Source: Hymenobacter canadensis
Lineage (GTDB): Bacteria; Bacteroidota; Bacteroidia; Cytophagales; Hymenobacteraceae
DNA length: 64,000 nucleotides
Assembly: GCF_027359925.1 (NCBI RefSeq)
Contig: NZ_CP114767.1
Span: forward strand, 2,294,001 to 2,358,000
Reading direction: 5' to 3'
The position numbers were made by a program, and so were the translations under genes. Every line of letters begins with the position of its first letter. The first letter of the stretch is position 1. Positions 52,001-58,950 of the stretch are shown piece after piece. Under the pieces are notes generated by a model, which worked only from the letters and a program-made list of their open reading frames with translations, had not been told where the DNA came from and did no database searches.

Positions 52001-52728
52001 CCCAGCGGCAATAGCAGCGCTGCCGTGCCGGCCAGCACCCGCCCCGCCGCAAACAGCCGCCGCGCCCAGATCAGCCAGCTAGCCAGGTACAGCAGCAGCC
52101 CTACCACCAGCAGCACCATCGGAATGTACTTGCCGGTGATGGGGTTGGGCTGCTGCCGCTCCACCGAGAACAGATAGCGACCATCCTCAGCATTGATGGC
52201 CGGCAGCCTGGGCAGCCGGTCCGTCACCAGCCGCACGTTCAGCCCCCGGAACAAAGCTTTTTCGGAGCCGTCGCGCAGGTAGCGGTTGCTGATGCCGTAG
52301 CCCTTTTCCAGCGGTACATACGTCAGCACCACGTAGAGGCCGGCAGCTCGCCGCACTGCCAGGTAGCGCCCAAACTGCATATCTACCAGCTTCTCCCGGA
52401 AGTCCTGACTGACGTTTTCGGGCTGGGGCCGGGTGGTGTGGTCAGACCAGTAGCGCAACTGCCCGTTCTGGTACACGAAGCACGGATAGACGGTGCGGCC
52501 CACCAGCGTTCCGAAGCGCAGCTCGCCCCGGGTGGCCTGGCCCAGCACCATAGTGGCTTCCTGCCCGGCTTTCTGCTCGGCATCCCGCACCAGCTTCTGC
52601 AGGCGCAGCGCATCGGCGCGCAGCAGTACAGCAGGGGTCTGGCCGTAGCGGTTGCTCAGGAAAGCCCCCGCGAAACACAGAAAAGCAATCAGCAGCAGGA
52701 AAGGTGGGAGGAAACGGGCGAACTTCAA
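49006..52728 (-). CDS. Large membrane sensor histidine kinase (NtrY-like)
   Basis: The 1240-residue product has many membrane helices over the first 800 residues: a first helix at about 8-25, a periplasmic part, a cluster of six to eight helices at about 200-480, and a helix pair around the second periplasmic part. A HAMP-like linker follows. The catalytic part has His 1028 in VAHEIKNPL, the N box NNLLINALQAV, the G1 box DNGAGI, the F box FTTK and the G2 box GSGIGLAV. The start is a TTG at 52728: no ATG lies before the first helix, and an earlier TTG lies inside a terminator. No response regulator is adjacent. It reads away from the respiratory operon, behind the DUF983 terminator. Confidence 0.88.
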   Translation of the reverse strand: MKFARFLPPFLLLIAFLCFAGAFLSNRYGQTPAVLLRADALRLQKLVRDAEQKAGQEATMVLGQATRGELRFGTLVGRTVYPCFVYQNGQLRYWSDHTTRPQPENVSQDFREKLVDMQFGRYLAVRRAAGLYVVLTYVPLEKGYGISNRYLRDGSEKALFRGLNVRLVTDRLPRLPAINAEDGRYLFSVERQQPNPITGKYIPMVLLVVGLLLYLASWLIWARRLFAAGRVLAGTAALLLPLGLIRAGLLQLGLPFSFIELPLFDPRVYAASWLSPSLGDLFINALLLALAAYCGLRLFRHYNPTRWVERLPKTSDRTTVGVVTGVLFFVLLELQFQFYSNSFNNSRVILDITQDISVSGFKLLLTLAIALHTGAYLVGFYLVSQLFSATLGTGKGREGVFGLGLGALLFLPVGIALGQVQVILVGITLWIFLLLRLTGLRRVAAMVTYQVYLFIFLMLSISAAVGALALFEHFDRQLVQNKQNLAGNLMTDNDLQGEFLLTERAREIAADPIIRKGLAGPFASPEMVRQKIVKHYLGEYFDKYEVTVSFFDAAGRPIGAGQGAETLSQVRRRLLQNSTRTDQMNLFLVRGSNSFSTRRYVNFVPVPGAARGTNTVLLELMLKKLTTYSVVPELLVDQKFFQPGLGAELSYAGYEQDRLVYSEGDFDYVNRLRRQQYNDPRLYRTGLVVGRFHHLAVRDETQHRTVVVTTSTYSFSDWLANFSFLFLLHAFYWLLGMALYLLLRGEYLAVLRTNFSTKIQLFLNFGILVPLVLVSIATASQVTSSYKRDLRRTYERRGRTVQDNLLQNRALLTDSAGRPALLALADNVASLTETDLNLYDAAGQLIVSSQPIMFESGLLGPLMNPQAVAALKERAQPRVLLLERAGSLSFNSLYLPLRAAETEAGQAGRVLGYVGIPFFDSEKELDSKLIELISTLLNIFTGMFIVFLVLTFVASRMLTNPLKLLTQKLKQTTLTGQNEMLDYQSDDEIGLLVREYNAMLLKLEESKLELATQEKEAAWREMARQVAHEIKNPLTPMKLSLQFLQRAIQDQRPNLDELIAKVSQTLITQIDVLTDIATSFSTFTNLPAMRPERLDVAPILRRCVELHQGSRPDARIELQLPDIDTPTIVFADENLLVRTFNNLLINALQAVPEGRAAQVSAQLSVQSNKRVQISIQDNGAGISDDVREKIFIPNFTTKATGSGIGLAVARRGIESAGGSVWFETEEGTGTTFYIELPLAG

Positions 52729-52782
52729 CAGGCGCAGGGTTGAGCGGCAGCACGCGGCTCCGCAGAAGCCGCTACCAAACAA

Positions 52783-52806
52783 AAATGCCGCCAATTGGCG
52801 GCATTT
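52783..52806 (-). terminator. Terminator of the respiratory operon's last gene
   Basis: A perfect palindrome AAATGCCGCCAA / TTGGCGGCATTT (52783-52794, 52795-52806) is followed on the minus strand by T. It lies 13 bases past the DUF983 stop and upstream of the kinase start. Confidence 0.8.
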
Positions 52807-52818
52807 CCTAGCTGCCCC

Positions 52819-53232
52819 CTATTCCGCAGGGCGCAGCGGCAGACTTTCAGCAAACCGAGGATTGTAGTGAATGCCCCCAAAAAAGTACAGCATCACCACG
52901 CGGGCATACCGGAACAGCAGCGGCGTCAGGGCAATAACCACCAACGCAACGGCCGTTACATACACCCACACCGGCGGGTCGTGGGCCAGATAAAACAGCA
53001 GCACGCCGGTCAGCACGACGATGAGCGTGGAGAAACCGTAGCTGATGTACATGGCTCCCCAATAAAACCCCACTTCCGGCTCGTAGTGCTGCCCGCAGAC
53101 CGCGCAGCTCTCATACATATCGTCGAAGCGGGTAAGATGCAGCGCTGAGTAGCGAAACAACGGGCCCCGGTGGCAGCGCGGGCACTTCTGCGCCAGCATG
53201 GCCGCCACCGTCGAGTCGGCCCGGATGGCCAC
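52819..53232 (-). CDS. DUF983 membrane protein
   Basis: The 137-residue protein has two Cys pairs near the N-terminus (CPRC at 17-20, CAVC at 43-46), which may bind metal, followed by two membrane helices at about 61-85 and 89-112. This is the DUF983 pattern, often found beside cytochrome oxidase genes, where a link to oxidase assembly has been suggested. The start is a GTG at 53232 that shares its first base with the TAG stop of the upstream gene, so translation is probably coupled. A strong terminator follows. Confidence 0.88.
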   Translation of the reverse strand: MAIRADSTVAAMLAQKCPRCHRGPLFRYSALHLTRFDDMYESCAVCGQHYEPEVGFYWGAMYISYGFSTLIVVLTGVLLFYLAHDPPVWVYVTAVALVVIALTPLLFRYARVVMLYFFGGIHYNPRFAESLPLRPAE

Positions 53233-53489
53233 TAGCGGCGCGCCGGCTTCTTGGCCTTGGCGTTGCGGTACCAGAAGTAGCCTACGGCGCCCACAAGCAA
53301 ATACGGAATAGCCGCCATGTACAGAATCCCCTTATTGAGGCCCGAGAAGTCATAGCCATCCTTCTCATTGCGGGCCGACTCTACCTGCGTTTTGCACATG
53401 GTGCACTGTGCGGCCGCCGAGCTGGGGGCCAGGCTAAACAGCACGCCCAGCAGAAGGGCAAAAACCGAGGTAACAAACAGCTTTTTCAT
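53232..53489 (-). CDS. Small exported membrane protein with a Cys-x2-Cys motif
   Basis: The 85-residue product begins MKKLFVTSVFALLLGVLFSL and has a signal peptide that ends near AAAQ. The mature end starts with CTMCK (Cys 29 and 32). A single helix follows at about 55-74 (ILYMAAIPYLLVGAVGYFWY) and a basic tail (RNAKAKKPARR). So it is periplasmic with one anchor. Its place between DUF420 and DUF983, downstream of SCO, hints at a role in copper or thiol handling for oxidase assembly. I know no named family. The stop overlaps the DUF983 start by one base. Confidence 0.75.
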   Translation of the reverse strand: MKKLFVTSVFALLLGVLFSLAPSSAAAQCTMCKTQVESARNEKDGYDFSGLNKGILYMAAIPYLLVGAVGYFWYRNAKAKKPARR

Positions 53490-53621
53490 ACTCTTACCAA
53501 CTGCGTTTGCGGCGTAATGGTTTGCTTGAACAGATAAATGGCTGCGTAGTTGAAATGGATAATTGTTCTGGCAATACATCAAACAATTTGTCCTTCAAGC
53601 GTCCAGCTGTCCAGCCACTAT

Positions 53622-54176
53622 TTAGGTGTAGTACGGCGAAATCATGAAGTACACAATCACACCCGTCACGGACACATACAGCCAGATCGGGTAGGTCCAG
53701 CGGGCAATGCGGCGGTGCTTCTGAAACTGCTCGGTCAGCGCAAAATATAGCGTGAACAGTACCAGTGCCACCGTTATGGCGGCCAGCAGAATGTGCGTCA
53801 GCAAAATGAAGTAATACACGCTCCGGATCAGGCCCTGCCCGCCAAACGTGGTGCTGGGCACCTGCGAGTGGTAGGCCACGTACGACACCAGGAACAGGGA
53901 ACCCATCAGAAACGCCAGCCCCATCATGGCGCGGTGCTTGGCAATATCCTTGCGGCGAATAAAATAGTAGCCGGCCATCAGCAGCAACGCCGTTAAGGAA
54001 TTCAGCACGGCATTCACGGCCGGCAGCGACTTCACCTGCGCGCCTTCGATGCGGAACACATTGGGGAAGTAGTAGAGCACCGCCACCGCCACCGGAATGA
54101 CCGCGCCAAGCACGGCAGCCAGCACTTTGAATTTGGTGTTGCCGCCGACAGGAGCAGAAGGGTTATTCGTGTTCAT
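53622..54176 (-). CDS. DUF420 membrane protein
   Basis: The 184-residue inner-membrane protein has about five helices (about 17-36, 58-74, 82-102, 125-147 and 160-178). The DUF420 pattern is seen: LPAVNA.LN.L.ALLL..GYYFIRR....HRA.M, then FLVSYV.YH, then Y..LLTHI.LA, then KHRRIAR.TYP.WLYVSVTGV..Y. DUF420 is found with SCO and cytochrome oxidase genes and is related to oxidase assembly factors such as CtaM. The start overlaps the end of the SCO gene by 14 bases. Confidence 0.9.
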   Translation of the reverse strand: MNTNNPSAPVGGNTKFKVLAAVLGAVIPVAVAVLYYFPNVFRIEGAQVKSLPAVNAVLNSLTALLLMAGYYFIRRKDIAKHRAMMGLAFLMGSLFLVSYVAYHSQVPSTTFGGQGLIRSVYYFILLTHILLAAITVALVLFTLYFALTEQFQKHRRIARWTYPIWLYVSVTGVIVYFMISPYYT

Positions 54177-54828
54177 AGGTGTAGAGCAGCACGTCGATTT
54201 CCGTCATGAGGCGCTCAACGTCTTTGGTTTTGGTACCGTCGTAGATGCCGCGCACCCGTTGGTTGCGGTCTATTAGGTAAAGATTCTGGCTGTGCTCGAT
54301 GCCGGGCGCCTGGCCCCGCGGAGCTTCTAGCCGAAACTCATCGGTGATTAACCGGTAAAGCGCCGTTTTGTCACCGGTCAGGAAAAACCATTTGCCGGCA
54401 ATGGCCCCATACTGCTCGGCGTAGCGCTCCAGCACGGCCGCCGAATCGCGAGCCGGATCTACGGTGAAGGAAACGAGCTTCACGCGCGGGTCTTTGCGGA
54501 ACCGCTCCTGCACGCGGGCCATCTGGCTGCTTAGGCGCGGGCAGGCCCCGGGGCAGGTGGTGTAGAAGAAGTTGGCCACATACAGGCCGTTCGCCACCAC
54601 CTCACGCTGCGTTACTATCCGGCCCGACTGCGACGTGAACCGGAAATCGGCCAACTGGTGGAAAACAGTATCGCGCCGCCACTTCCCTTCCACCAGCGTC
54701 GAATCGACGCCCGTGGGCAGGTAAGTGGGCAGCGCGTAACGGTTGGTGCCGAAAGTGTACAAAAACACAAAAGCCAGCACCGGGACCAATAGCAGGAGGC
54801 CCAACAACAGGACGTGTTTGGGCCTCAT
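54163..54828 (-). CDS. SCO family copper chaperone
   Basis: SCO1/SenC-type protein that helps to build the CuA centre of the oxidase. The 221-residue product has an N-terminal helix (about 5-25), then a thioredoxin-like domain with the copper motif Cys 92-PGA-Cys 96 in TTCPGACP, and the third ligand His 179 in GIEHSQNLYLID. F.TVDP.RD is at about 121-128. It follows the subunit IV gene after four bases and overlaps DUF420, so all are one operon. Confidence 0.94.
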   Translation of the reverse strand: MRPKHVLLLGLLLLVPVLAFVFLYTFGTNRYALPTYLPTGVDSTLVEGKWRRDTVFHQLADFRFTSQSGRIVTQREVVANGLYVANFFYTTCPGACPRLSSQMARVQERFRKDPRVKLVSFTVDPARDSAAVLERYAEQYGAIAGKWFFLTGDKTALYRLITDEFRLEAPRGQAPGIEHSQNLYLIDRNQRVRGIYDGTKTKDVERLMTEIDVLLYTYEHE

Positions 54829-54832
54829 GCAG

Positions 54833-55171
54833 TTAGTTGAATACGTTCCAGAACGCGTTCTGATAGGAACCCTCCGTCACCAGTGCAATCAGCAACCAGA
54901 CGAGCAGAGCCATCGGAATAAGAATCGTCCAAATCAGGGCTTTCACTTCATGCTTCAGGTGCATGAACTCGGCTACGATGAAGAACGCCTTGAAAATCGT
55001 GAGGACGATGAAGATGGAGTTGCGAAGCGTGCTCGGATTCATCAGGAATACGAACACGAATTCCAAAGCCGTGATACCGACCAGAATCCAGAATGTCCTC
55101 CAGATCCAACCGGTGTTTGGCTTGGCGATTTCGCCGGGAGCGGTAGGCTCAGTGCCTGCGTGGTTAGCCAT
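54833..55171 (-). CDS. Cytochrome c oxidase subunit IV
   Basis: The 112-residue protein has three helices at about 27-45, 52-71 and 80-98, and a short soluble N-terminus (MANHAGTEPTAPGEI). The pattern W.TF.IL.GITALEF and F..KAFFIVAEFMHLKHE fits prokaryotic subunit IV. It follows the second subunit III gene after a 96-base gap holding an inverted repeat. Confidence 0.85.
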   Translation of the reverse strand: MANHAGTEPTAPGEIAKPNTGWIWRTFWILVGITALEFVFVFLMNPSTLRNSIFIVLTIFKAFFIVAEFMHLKHEVKALIWTILIPMALLVWLLIALVTEGSYQNAFWNVFN

Positions 55172-55183
55172 TTTAGTGAATGG

Positions 55184-55271
55184 TTAAATTGTTGAATTGC
55201 TAAATGGTTTACGGTTCTGCAAGTCAGTCGAAGGATCAACCATTCAACACTTCAGCCATTAAACAATTTAA
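55184..55271. repeat. AT-rich imperfect inverted repeat between subunit III and IV genes
   Basis: TTAAATTGTTGAATTGCTAAATGGTT (55184-55209, written here in parts: TTAAATTGTT and AATGGTT) is matched in inverse by 55238-55271. The right arm holds the TAA stop of the subunit III gene (55268-55270). Confidence 0.6.
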
Positions 55272-56044
55272 ACGAGGTAGAAGAAGGTGAAAACGAATAC
55301 CCACACCAGATCTACAAAGTGCCAGTACAAGCCAATCTTCTCGACCATTTCGTAGTGACCACGCTTCTCGAAGGTACCGTTGGTGGTAGCAATGAATGCC
55401 CACACCAGCAGGCAAAAGCCCGAGAATACGTGCGTACCGTGGAAACCGGTGATGAAGAAGAACAGATCAGCGAATAGCACCGGACCATACTGATTGACAG
55501 CCAAGTTGGCGCCATATACCGTGCTGCCGTCCAGCATCTTCGTGCCTTCTTCCGTGCCGTGGATAAAGTGGCTCCACTCCCAGGCCTGCGAGGCCAGGAA
55601 CGTAGCGCCGAACAGGATAGTCCACAACAGCCACTTCTGCACGTCCTTCTTGTCCATGCGGTGGCCGGCTTCTACGGCCAGCACCATCGTCACGGAGCTG
55701 AAGATGAGAATCATCGTCATCAAGGCCACGAAACCCAGCGGTACGTCCATGCCGTGCAGGCCGGGGAAACCGTTGAATACCTTATCCGGTACCGGCCAAT
55801 AAGCCGTGGAGAATTCGAAGACTTTGCCCGCAGCGGCATCAAATGCCGGGTAGCGGTGGCGAATCAGGCCGTAGGTGGTCAGGAACGCGGCGAACGTGAA
55901 GGCGTCCGACAGCAGGAAGAACCACATCATCAGCTTGCCGTAGCTGGCCTTGAAGGGCTCGTTGCCTCCGTCCCAGTTGCCGCTACGCGGCCGGTCGGCG
56001 GCGCTGGCAGTAGAGAGGGGCTGCGTCGTGGAAATCGTGGACAT
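55268..56044 (-). CDS. Cytochrome c oxidase subunit III (seven-helix type)
   Basis: The 258-residue product has about six or seven helices. The family marks are GK..MW.FL.SDA.TF at about 35-50, a long middle region with WE....... ..... before VNQYGPVLFADLFFFITGFHGTHVF, and the last segment GLYWHFVDLVWVFVFTFFYLV. This is the main subunit III of a caa3-type oxidase. It follows the shorter subunit III gene after 21 bases. The TAA stop lies in an AT-rich repeat arm. Confidence 0.93.
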   Translation of the reverse strand: MSTISTTQPLSTASAADRPRSGNWDGGNEPFKASYGKLMMWFFLLSDAFTFAAFLTTYGLIRHRYPAFDAAAGKVFEFSTAYWPVPDKVFNGFPGLHGMDVPLGFVALMTMILIFSSVTMVLAVEAGHRMDKKDVQKWLLWTILFGATFLASQAWEWSHFIHGTEEGTKMLDGSTVYGANLAVNQYGPVLFADLFFFITGFHGTHVFSGFCLLVWAFIATTNGTFEKRGHYEMVEKIGLYWHFVDLVWVFVFTFFYLV

Positions 56045-56065
56045 ACAGTGCGGGGTAAGACGAAA

Positions 56066-56653
56066 CTAGTGGTTCAAAAGTAGGAACAAATACAGGTACA
56101 ACCAAAGCCCGCCCAGGAAGTGCCAATAGATGGTGCAGTTGGCAATGGGCATCATCTGCCGCGAATGCACCTGATAGCGAAGGGTTTTCAGGTAAGTCTT
56201 GACCAAAAAAACGAGCCCGGTGATTAGGTGAAATCCGTGCACGCCCATAAGTACATACACAAATGAGCCGGAAGGGTTGGCATCTACCCCGCCAAAATAG
56301 GTACGACCGGCAATCAGGTCGCCCCACGAAAACCACTGGCCCACCAGAAAGGCGAAGCCCAGTAGCACTGTAAGGCCCATGGCCAGCTTGGCACGACCTA
56401 GCTCGTCTCGCTTGGCGGAGGCGTAGGCCCACTGCATGGTGGCGCTGCTCAGCACAATCACTATCGTATTGTAAAGCAGGCTGACAGGCAGGTCAAATTC
56501 GCGCCAGTTACCTTCCTCGCGGCGCACGATAAAGCCGCTGGTGAAGGCGGCGAACATCATGATGATGCTGACGATCATCAGAATCAGCAGCAGCCGCAGG
56601 GGATGCAGGCCGGAGCCGGGCTCTTTGGTTTCTAAGGATTCGGTGGTTTGCAT
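56066..56653 (-). CDS. Cytochrome c oxidase subunit III-like protein (short)
   Basis: A second, five-helix subunit III homologue of 195 residues. It has LHPLRLLLILMIVSIIMMFAAF (first helix at about 20-40), then W.SWGDLI....FGGV.ANPSGSF.YVLMGVHGFHLITGL, and the last helix TIYWHFLGGLWLYLYLFLLL. Having two subunit III genes in a row, one short and one full-length, is common in Bacteroidota caa3 operons. The short form may supply the separate helices that are split off in ba-type oxidases. It precedes the longer gene by 21 bases. Confidence 0.9.
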   Translation of the reverse strand: MQTTESLETKEPGSGLHPLRLLLILMIVSIIMMFAAFTSGFIVRREEGNWREFDLPVSLLYNTIVIVLSSATMQWAYASAKRDELGRAKLAMGLTVLLGFAFLVGQWFSWGDLIAGRTYFGGVDANPSGSFVYVLMGVHGFHLITGLVFLVKTYLKTLRYQVHSRQMMPIANCTIYWHFLGGLWLYLYLFLLLNH

Positions 56654-56766
56654 GAAGTATGGGGGTTGTTACTCTCTTTTGGCGGGAGAAGTTGCAGCGT
56701 ATGTCAGGCGGATTGCTTCCTCCGGAATATCAACAATCAAGCAGGCAAAAGAGTCAACAAGCTGCG

Positions 56767-57630
56767 TTAAAGTTTGTCAAGAACAAGGGCTATCTGCACG
56801 ATGGGCAGATAGAGGAAAGAACCGAACATGATGCTCATGGCGGCTTTTTTGGTGCAGGTACGCATCAGGTAAAAAGTCTGCATCAAAAATAGCACGCCGC
56901 ACACCACCGCTACCAGCGCCGACACCTTGCCGCTGATGCCAAACTGCAGCGGCAGCAGGCTCATAGGTATCAGCAGCAGCGTATAGGTCATGATCTGGAA
57001 AGCGGTGCGCAGGTCTTTGCGGCCCGGCGAAGGGAGCATTTTGAAGCCGGCGGCGCGGTAGTCTTCGTCCAGCACCCAGGCAATGGCCCAGAAGTGCGGA
57101 AACTGCCACATAAACTGAATGCCGAACAGTACCCAGCCGCCAATGCTGGCCGCCCCGGTAATGGCATTGGTAGCGGCCACCCACCCAATAAAGGGCGGTA
57201 ATCCACCCGGAATGGCACCCACGAACACGCATATCGGCGAGAGCTGCTTGAGCGGCGTGTAGATGAAGCCGTAAATAATCAGCGAAATCAGGGACAGAGC
57301 CGCCGCCAGTGGATTGAAGCAGTAGGCCAGCAACCCCAGCCCTAGCACACCCAGCACGATGGTAAAGACCCACGCCTCGGCCACCGACAGGATACCGAGC
57401 GGTAGAGGCCGCTTGGCGGTGCGCTTCATCAGCTTGTCGAGGTCTTTCTCGTAGATCTGGTTGATGGTGTTCGCCGAGCCAGTGATGGCCAGCCCACCCA
57501 GCATTACCAGCAGCGCCCGTCCCCAGTCGAAAGCGTGGGCCCCCAGCAAAAAGCCAATGGCACTGGAGAAGGCGACCGTCAGGGCCAGCCGAAACTTAAG
57601 CAGTTGAAAATACGCCCTGGCTTTGATCAT
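56767..57630 (-). CDS. ctaB: Protoheme IX farnesyltransferase (heme O synthase)
   Basis: UbiA-family prenyltransferase that adds the farnesyl tail to protoheme to make heme O. The 287-residue protein has the first Asp-rich motif with N57, E61 and D65 in NQIYEKDLD, followed by KRTAKRPLP. The second active-site loop has WQFPHFWAIAW and DY..AGFKMLP. About eight helices fill the rest. The product is the substrate for CtaA, encoded just upstream in the same direction. A 113-base gap separates it from the following subunit III gene. Confidence 0.95.
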   Translation of the reverse strand: MIKARAYFQLLKFRLALTVAFSSAIGFLLGAHAFDWGRALLVMLGGLAITGSANTINQIYEKDLDKLMKRTAKRPLPLGILSVAEAWVFTIVLGVLGLGLLAYCFNPLAAALSLISLIIYGFIYTPLKQLSPICVFVGAIPGGLPPFIGWVAATNAITGAASIGGWVLFGIQFMWQFPHFWAIAWVLDEDYRAAGFKMLPSPGRKDLRTAFQIMTYTLLLIPMSLLPLQFGISGKVSALVAVVCGVLFLMQTFYLMRTCTKKAAMSIMFGSFLYLPIVQIALVLDKL

Positions 57631-57682
57631 CAGAAGTTAAAACAACACGGGCGGCGGAAGGACTCCAAACCGGGCCGCAAAG

Positions 57683-58774
57683 TTACGCAACAACGCGCGG
57701 AATAGCGGCCTGCCCTTGGGTTTTCGTCTGGCGGCGGTAGCGGATAATCGTCAGGAACTGGGCTCCAAAAAGAACCGTGGCCAGCGTCAGGTGCACGGGC
57801 TGCACGGCGGCAGGTAGCGCAAAGTATGCCAGCGTGACACCAGCCGCTATTTCCAGCCCTATCAGCAGCATCACTGCGTTGGCCAGTCGCTGCAGGCGTA
57901 GGGAGCGGGTCTGGTACAGGCGAAACGCCACATAGGCGTTGGCAAGCAGCAGCAACAGTGAAAAAGACCGATGCACCTTAAACGTCAGCCCCAACTGCTC
58001 CACCCAATCGGCCCGGCTGCCATAGTCGGCCGCCGCCGCTACCACATCTACCTGCTCCCGCACTTGGGTGCCGAGCATAATCTGGCCGAATGTGGCCAGC
58101 GTAATCACCCATAGCCAAACTGTGATGCCGTTTGACGGCGTCCATGATGGTTCAATCAGCGGGCTATCCTGCTCTACTCGTTGTGAACGATCAACGGCAT
58201 AAATCAACAGAGCTACGATCAGTAGGGCCACAGCCATGTGCACCGTCACCATTTCGGGTAGCAGGTTAGTAGAGACTACCAGGGAGCCCAGCCAGCCCTG
58301 GAAGCCGGTCAGCAGGAAGGAAGCAAAGGCCAGCCAGAATACGGCCGGGTCGCGGCGCAGGTAGGGCAAAGCCAGCAGTACTGCCAAGAAGATGAAGACG
58401 CCTATCAGGGCTCCCAGCAACCGATTCAGATACTCAATCCAGGTTTTGGTGGCGTTGAAGTCCGTTTCGACGTACTGCGTAGGGTGCGCAAAAATCTGCG
58501 CGGCCACCTCTTTAAAGCCCAGCCTGTCCAGCGTTTTGGCAATACGCTGGTTTTTAGCCACCCGCTGCTCGGTATAGATTTCTTTATAGTTGACAGGCAG
58601 TTGCCCGACCGAGGTGGGTGGCACCCACGTCCCGAAGCATTTGGGCCAGTCGGGGCATCCCATACCGGAGCCGGTGCTCCGGACAATGCCGCCTACCAGA
58701 ATCAGCAGATAAACTGCCACTACCGTCAGGATGCCAAAGAAGCGGAAACGCTTCACAAAAGCAGGTTGATTCAT
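57683..58774 (-). CDS. ctaA: Heme A synthase (COX15/CtaA)
   Basis: Oxidises heme O to heme A for the oxidase. The 363-residue inner-membrane protein has about eight helices. It opens MNQPAFVKRFRFFGILTVVAV, with VRSTGSGMGCPDWPKCFG at 31-48, the pair Cys 40 / Cys 46 that may take part in heme transfer. LIGAL.G.F is near the second helix. The four His ligands are expected in helices 2, 4, 6 and 8 (...TVHMAVALL, VHRSFSLLLL, PVHLTLA). The frame up to 58897 is rejected; the ATG at 58774 opens the conserved part. Confidence 0.94.
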   Translation of the reverse strand: MNQPAFVKRFRFFGILTVVAVYLLILVGGIVRSTGSGMGCPDWPKCFGTWVPPTSVGQLPVNYKEIYTEQRVAKNQRIAKTLDRLGFKEVAAQIFAHPTQYVETDFNATKTWIEYLNRLLGALIGVFIFLAVLLALPYLRRDPAVFWLAFASFLLTGFQGWLGSLVVSTNLLPEMVTVHMAVALLIVALLIYAVDRSQRVEQDSPLIEPSWTPSNGITVWLWVITLATFGQIMLGTQVREQVDVVAAAADYGSRADWVEQLGLTFKVHRSFSLLLLLANAYVAFRLYQTRSLRLQRLANAVMLLIGLEIAAGVTLAYFALPAAVQPVHLTLATVLFGAQFLTIIRYRRQTKTQGQAAIPRVVA

Positions 58775-58896
58775 AGAACAGGGAACACAATCTGTTATTG
58801 TGTTATCGGTCAGAAGAAGAAGGTTGGCACCCTTTGCAATGGTACCAGAATCCGGTGTAAAACAGCAGTAGGGCAGGCTTAGTTTGTCCAAAAGCA

Positions 58897-58928
58897 AAAC
58901 GGGCCGCCGTAAATACAGCGGCCCGTTT
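58897..58928 (-). terminator. Terminator between coxA and ctaA
   Basis: AAACGGGCCGC (58928-58918 on the minus strand) pairs with GCGGCCCGTTT (58907-58897) over a ten-base loop and is followed by T-rich sequence. It may split the operon in two or reduce expression of the assembly genes. Confidence 0.75.
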
Positions 58929-58950
58929 CGGGAAGATTGCCAAATGTTGA

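Noticed and set aside
52729..52794. Extension of the kinase gene to a TTG at 52794
   Set aside because: That codon lies inside the terminator hairpin of the DUF983 gene, and the added residues (GSGFCGAACC) lack any conserved feature.
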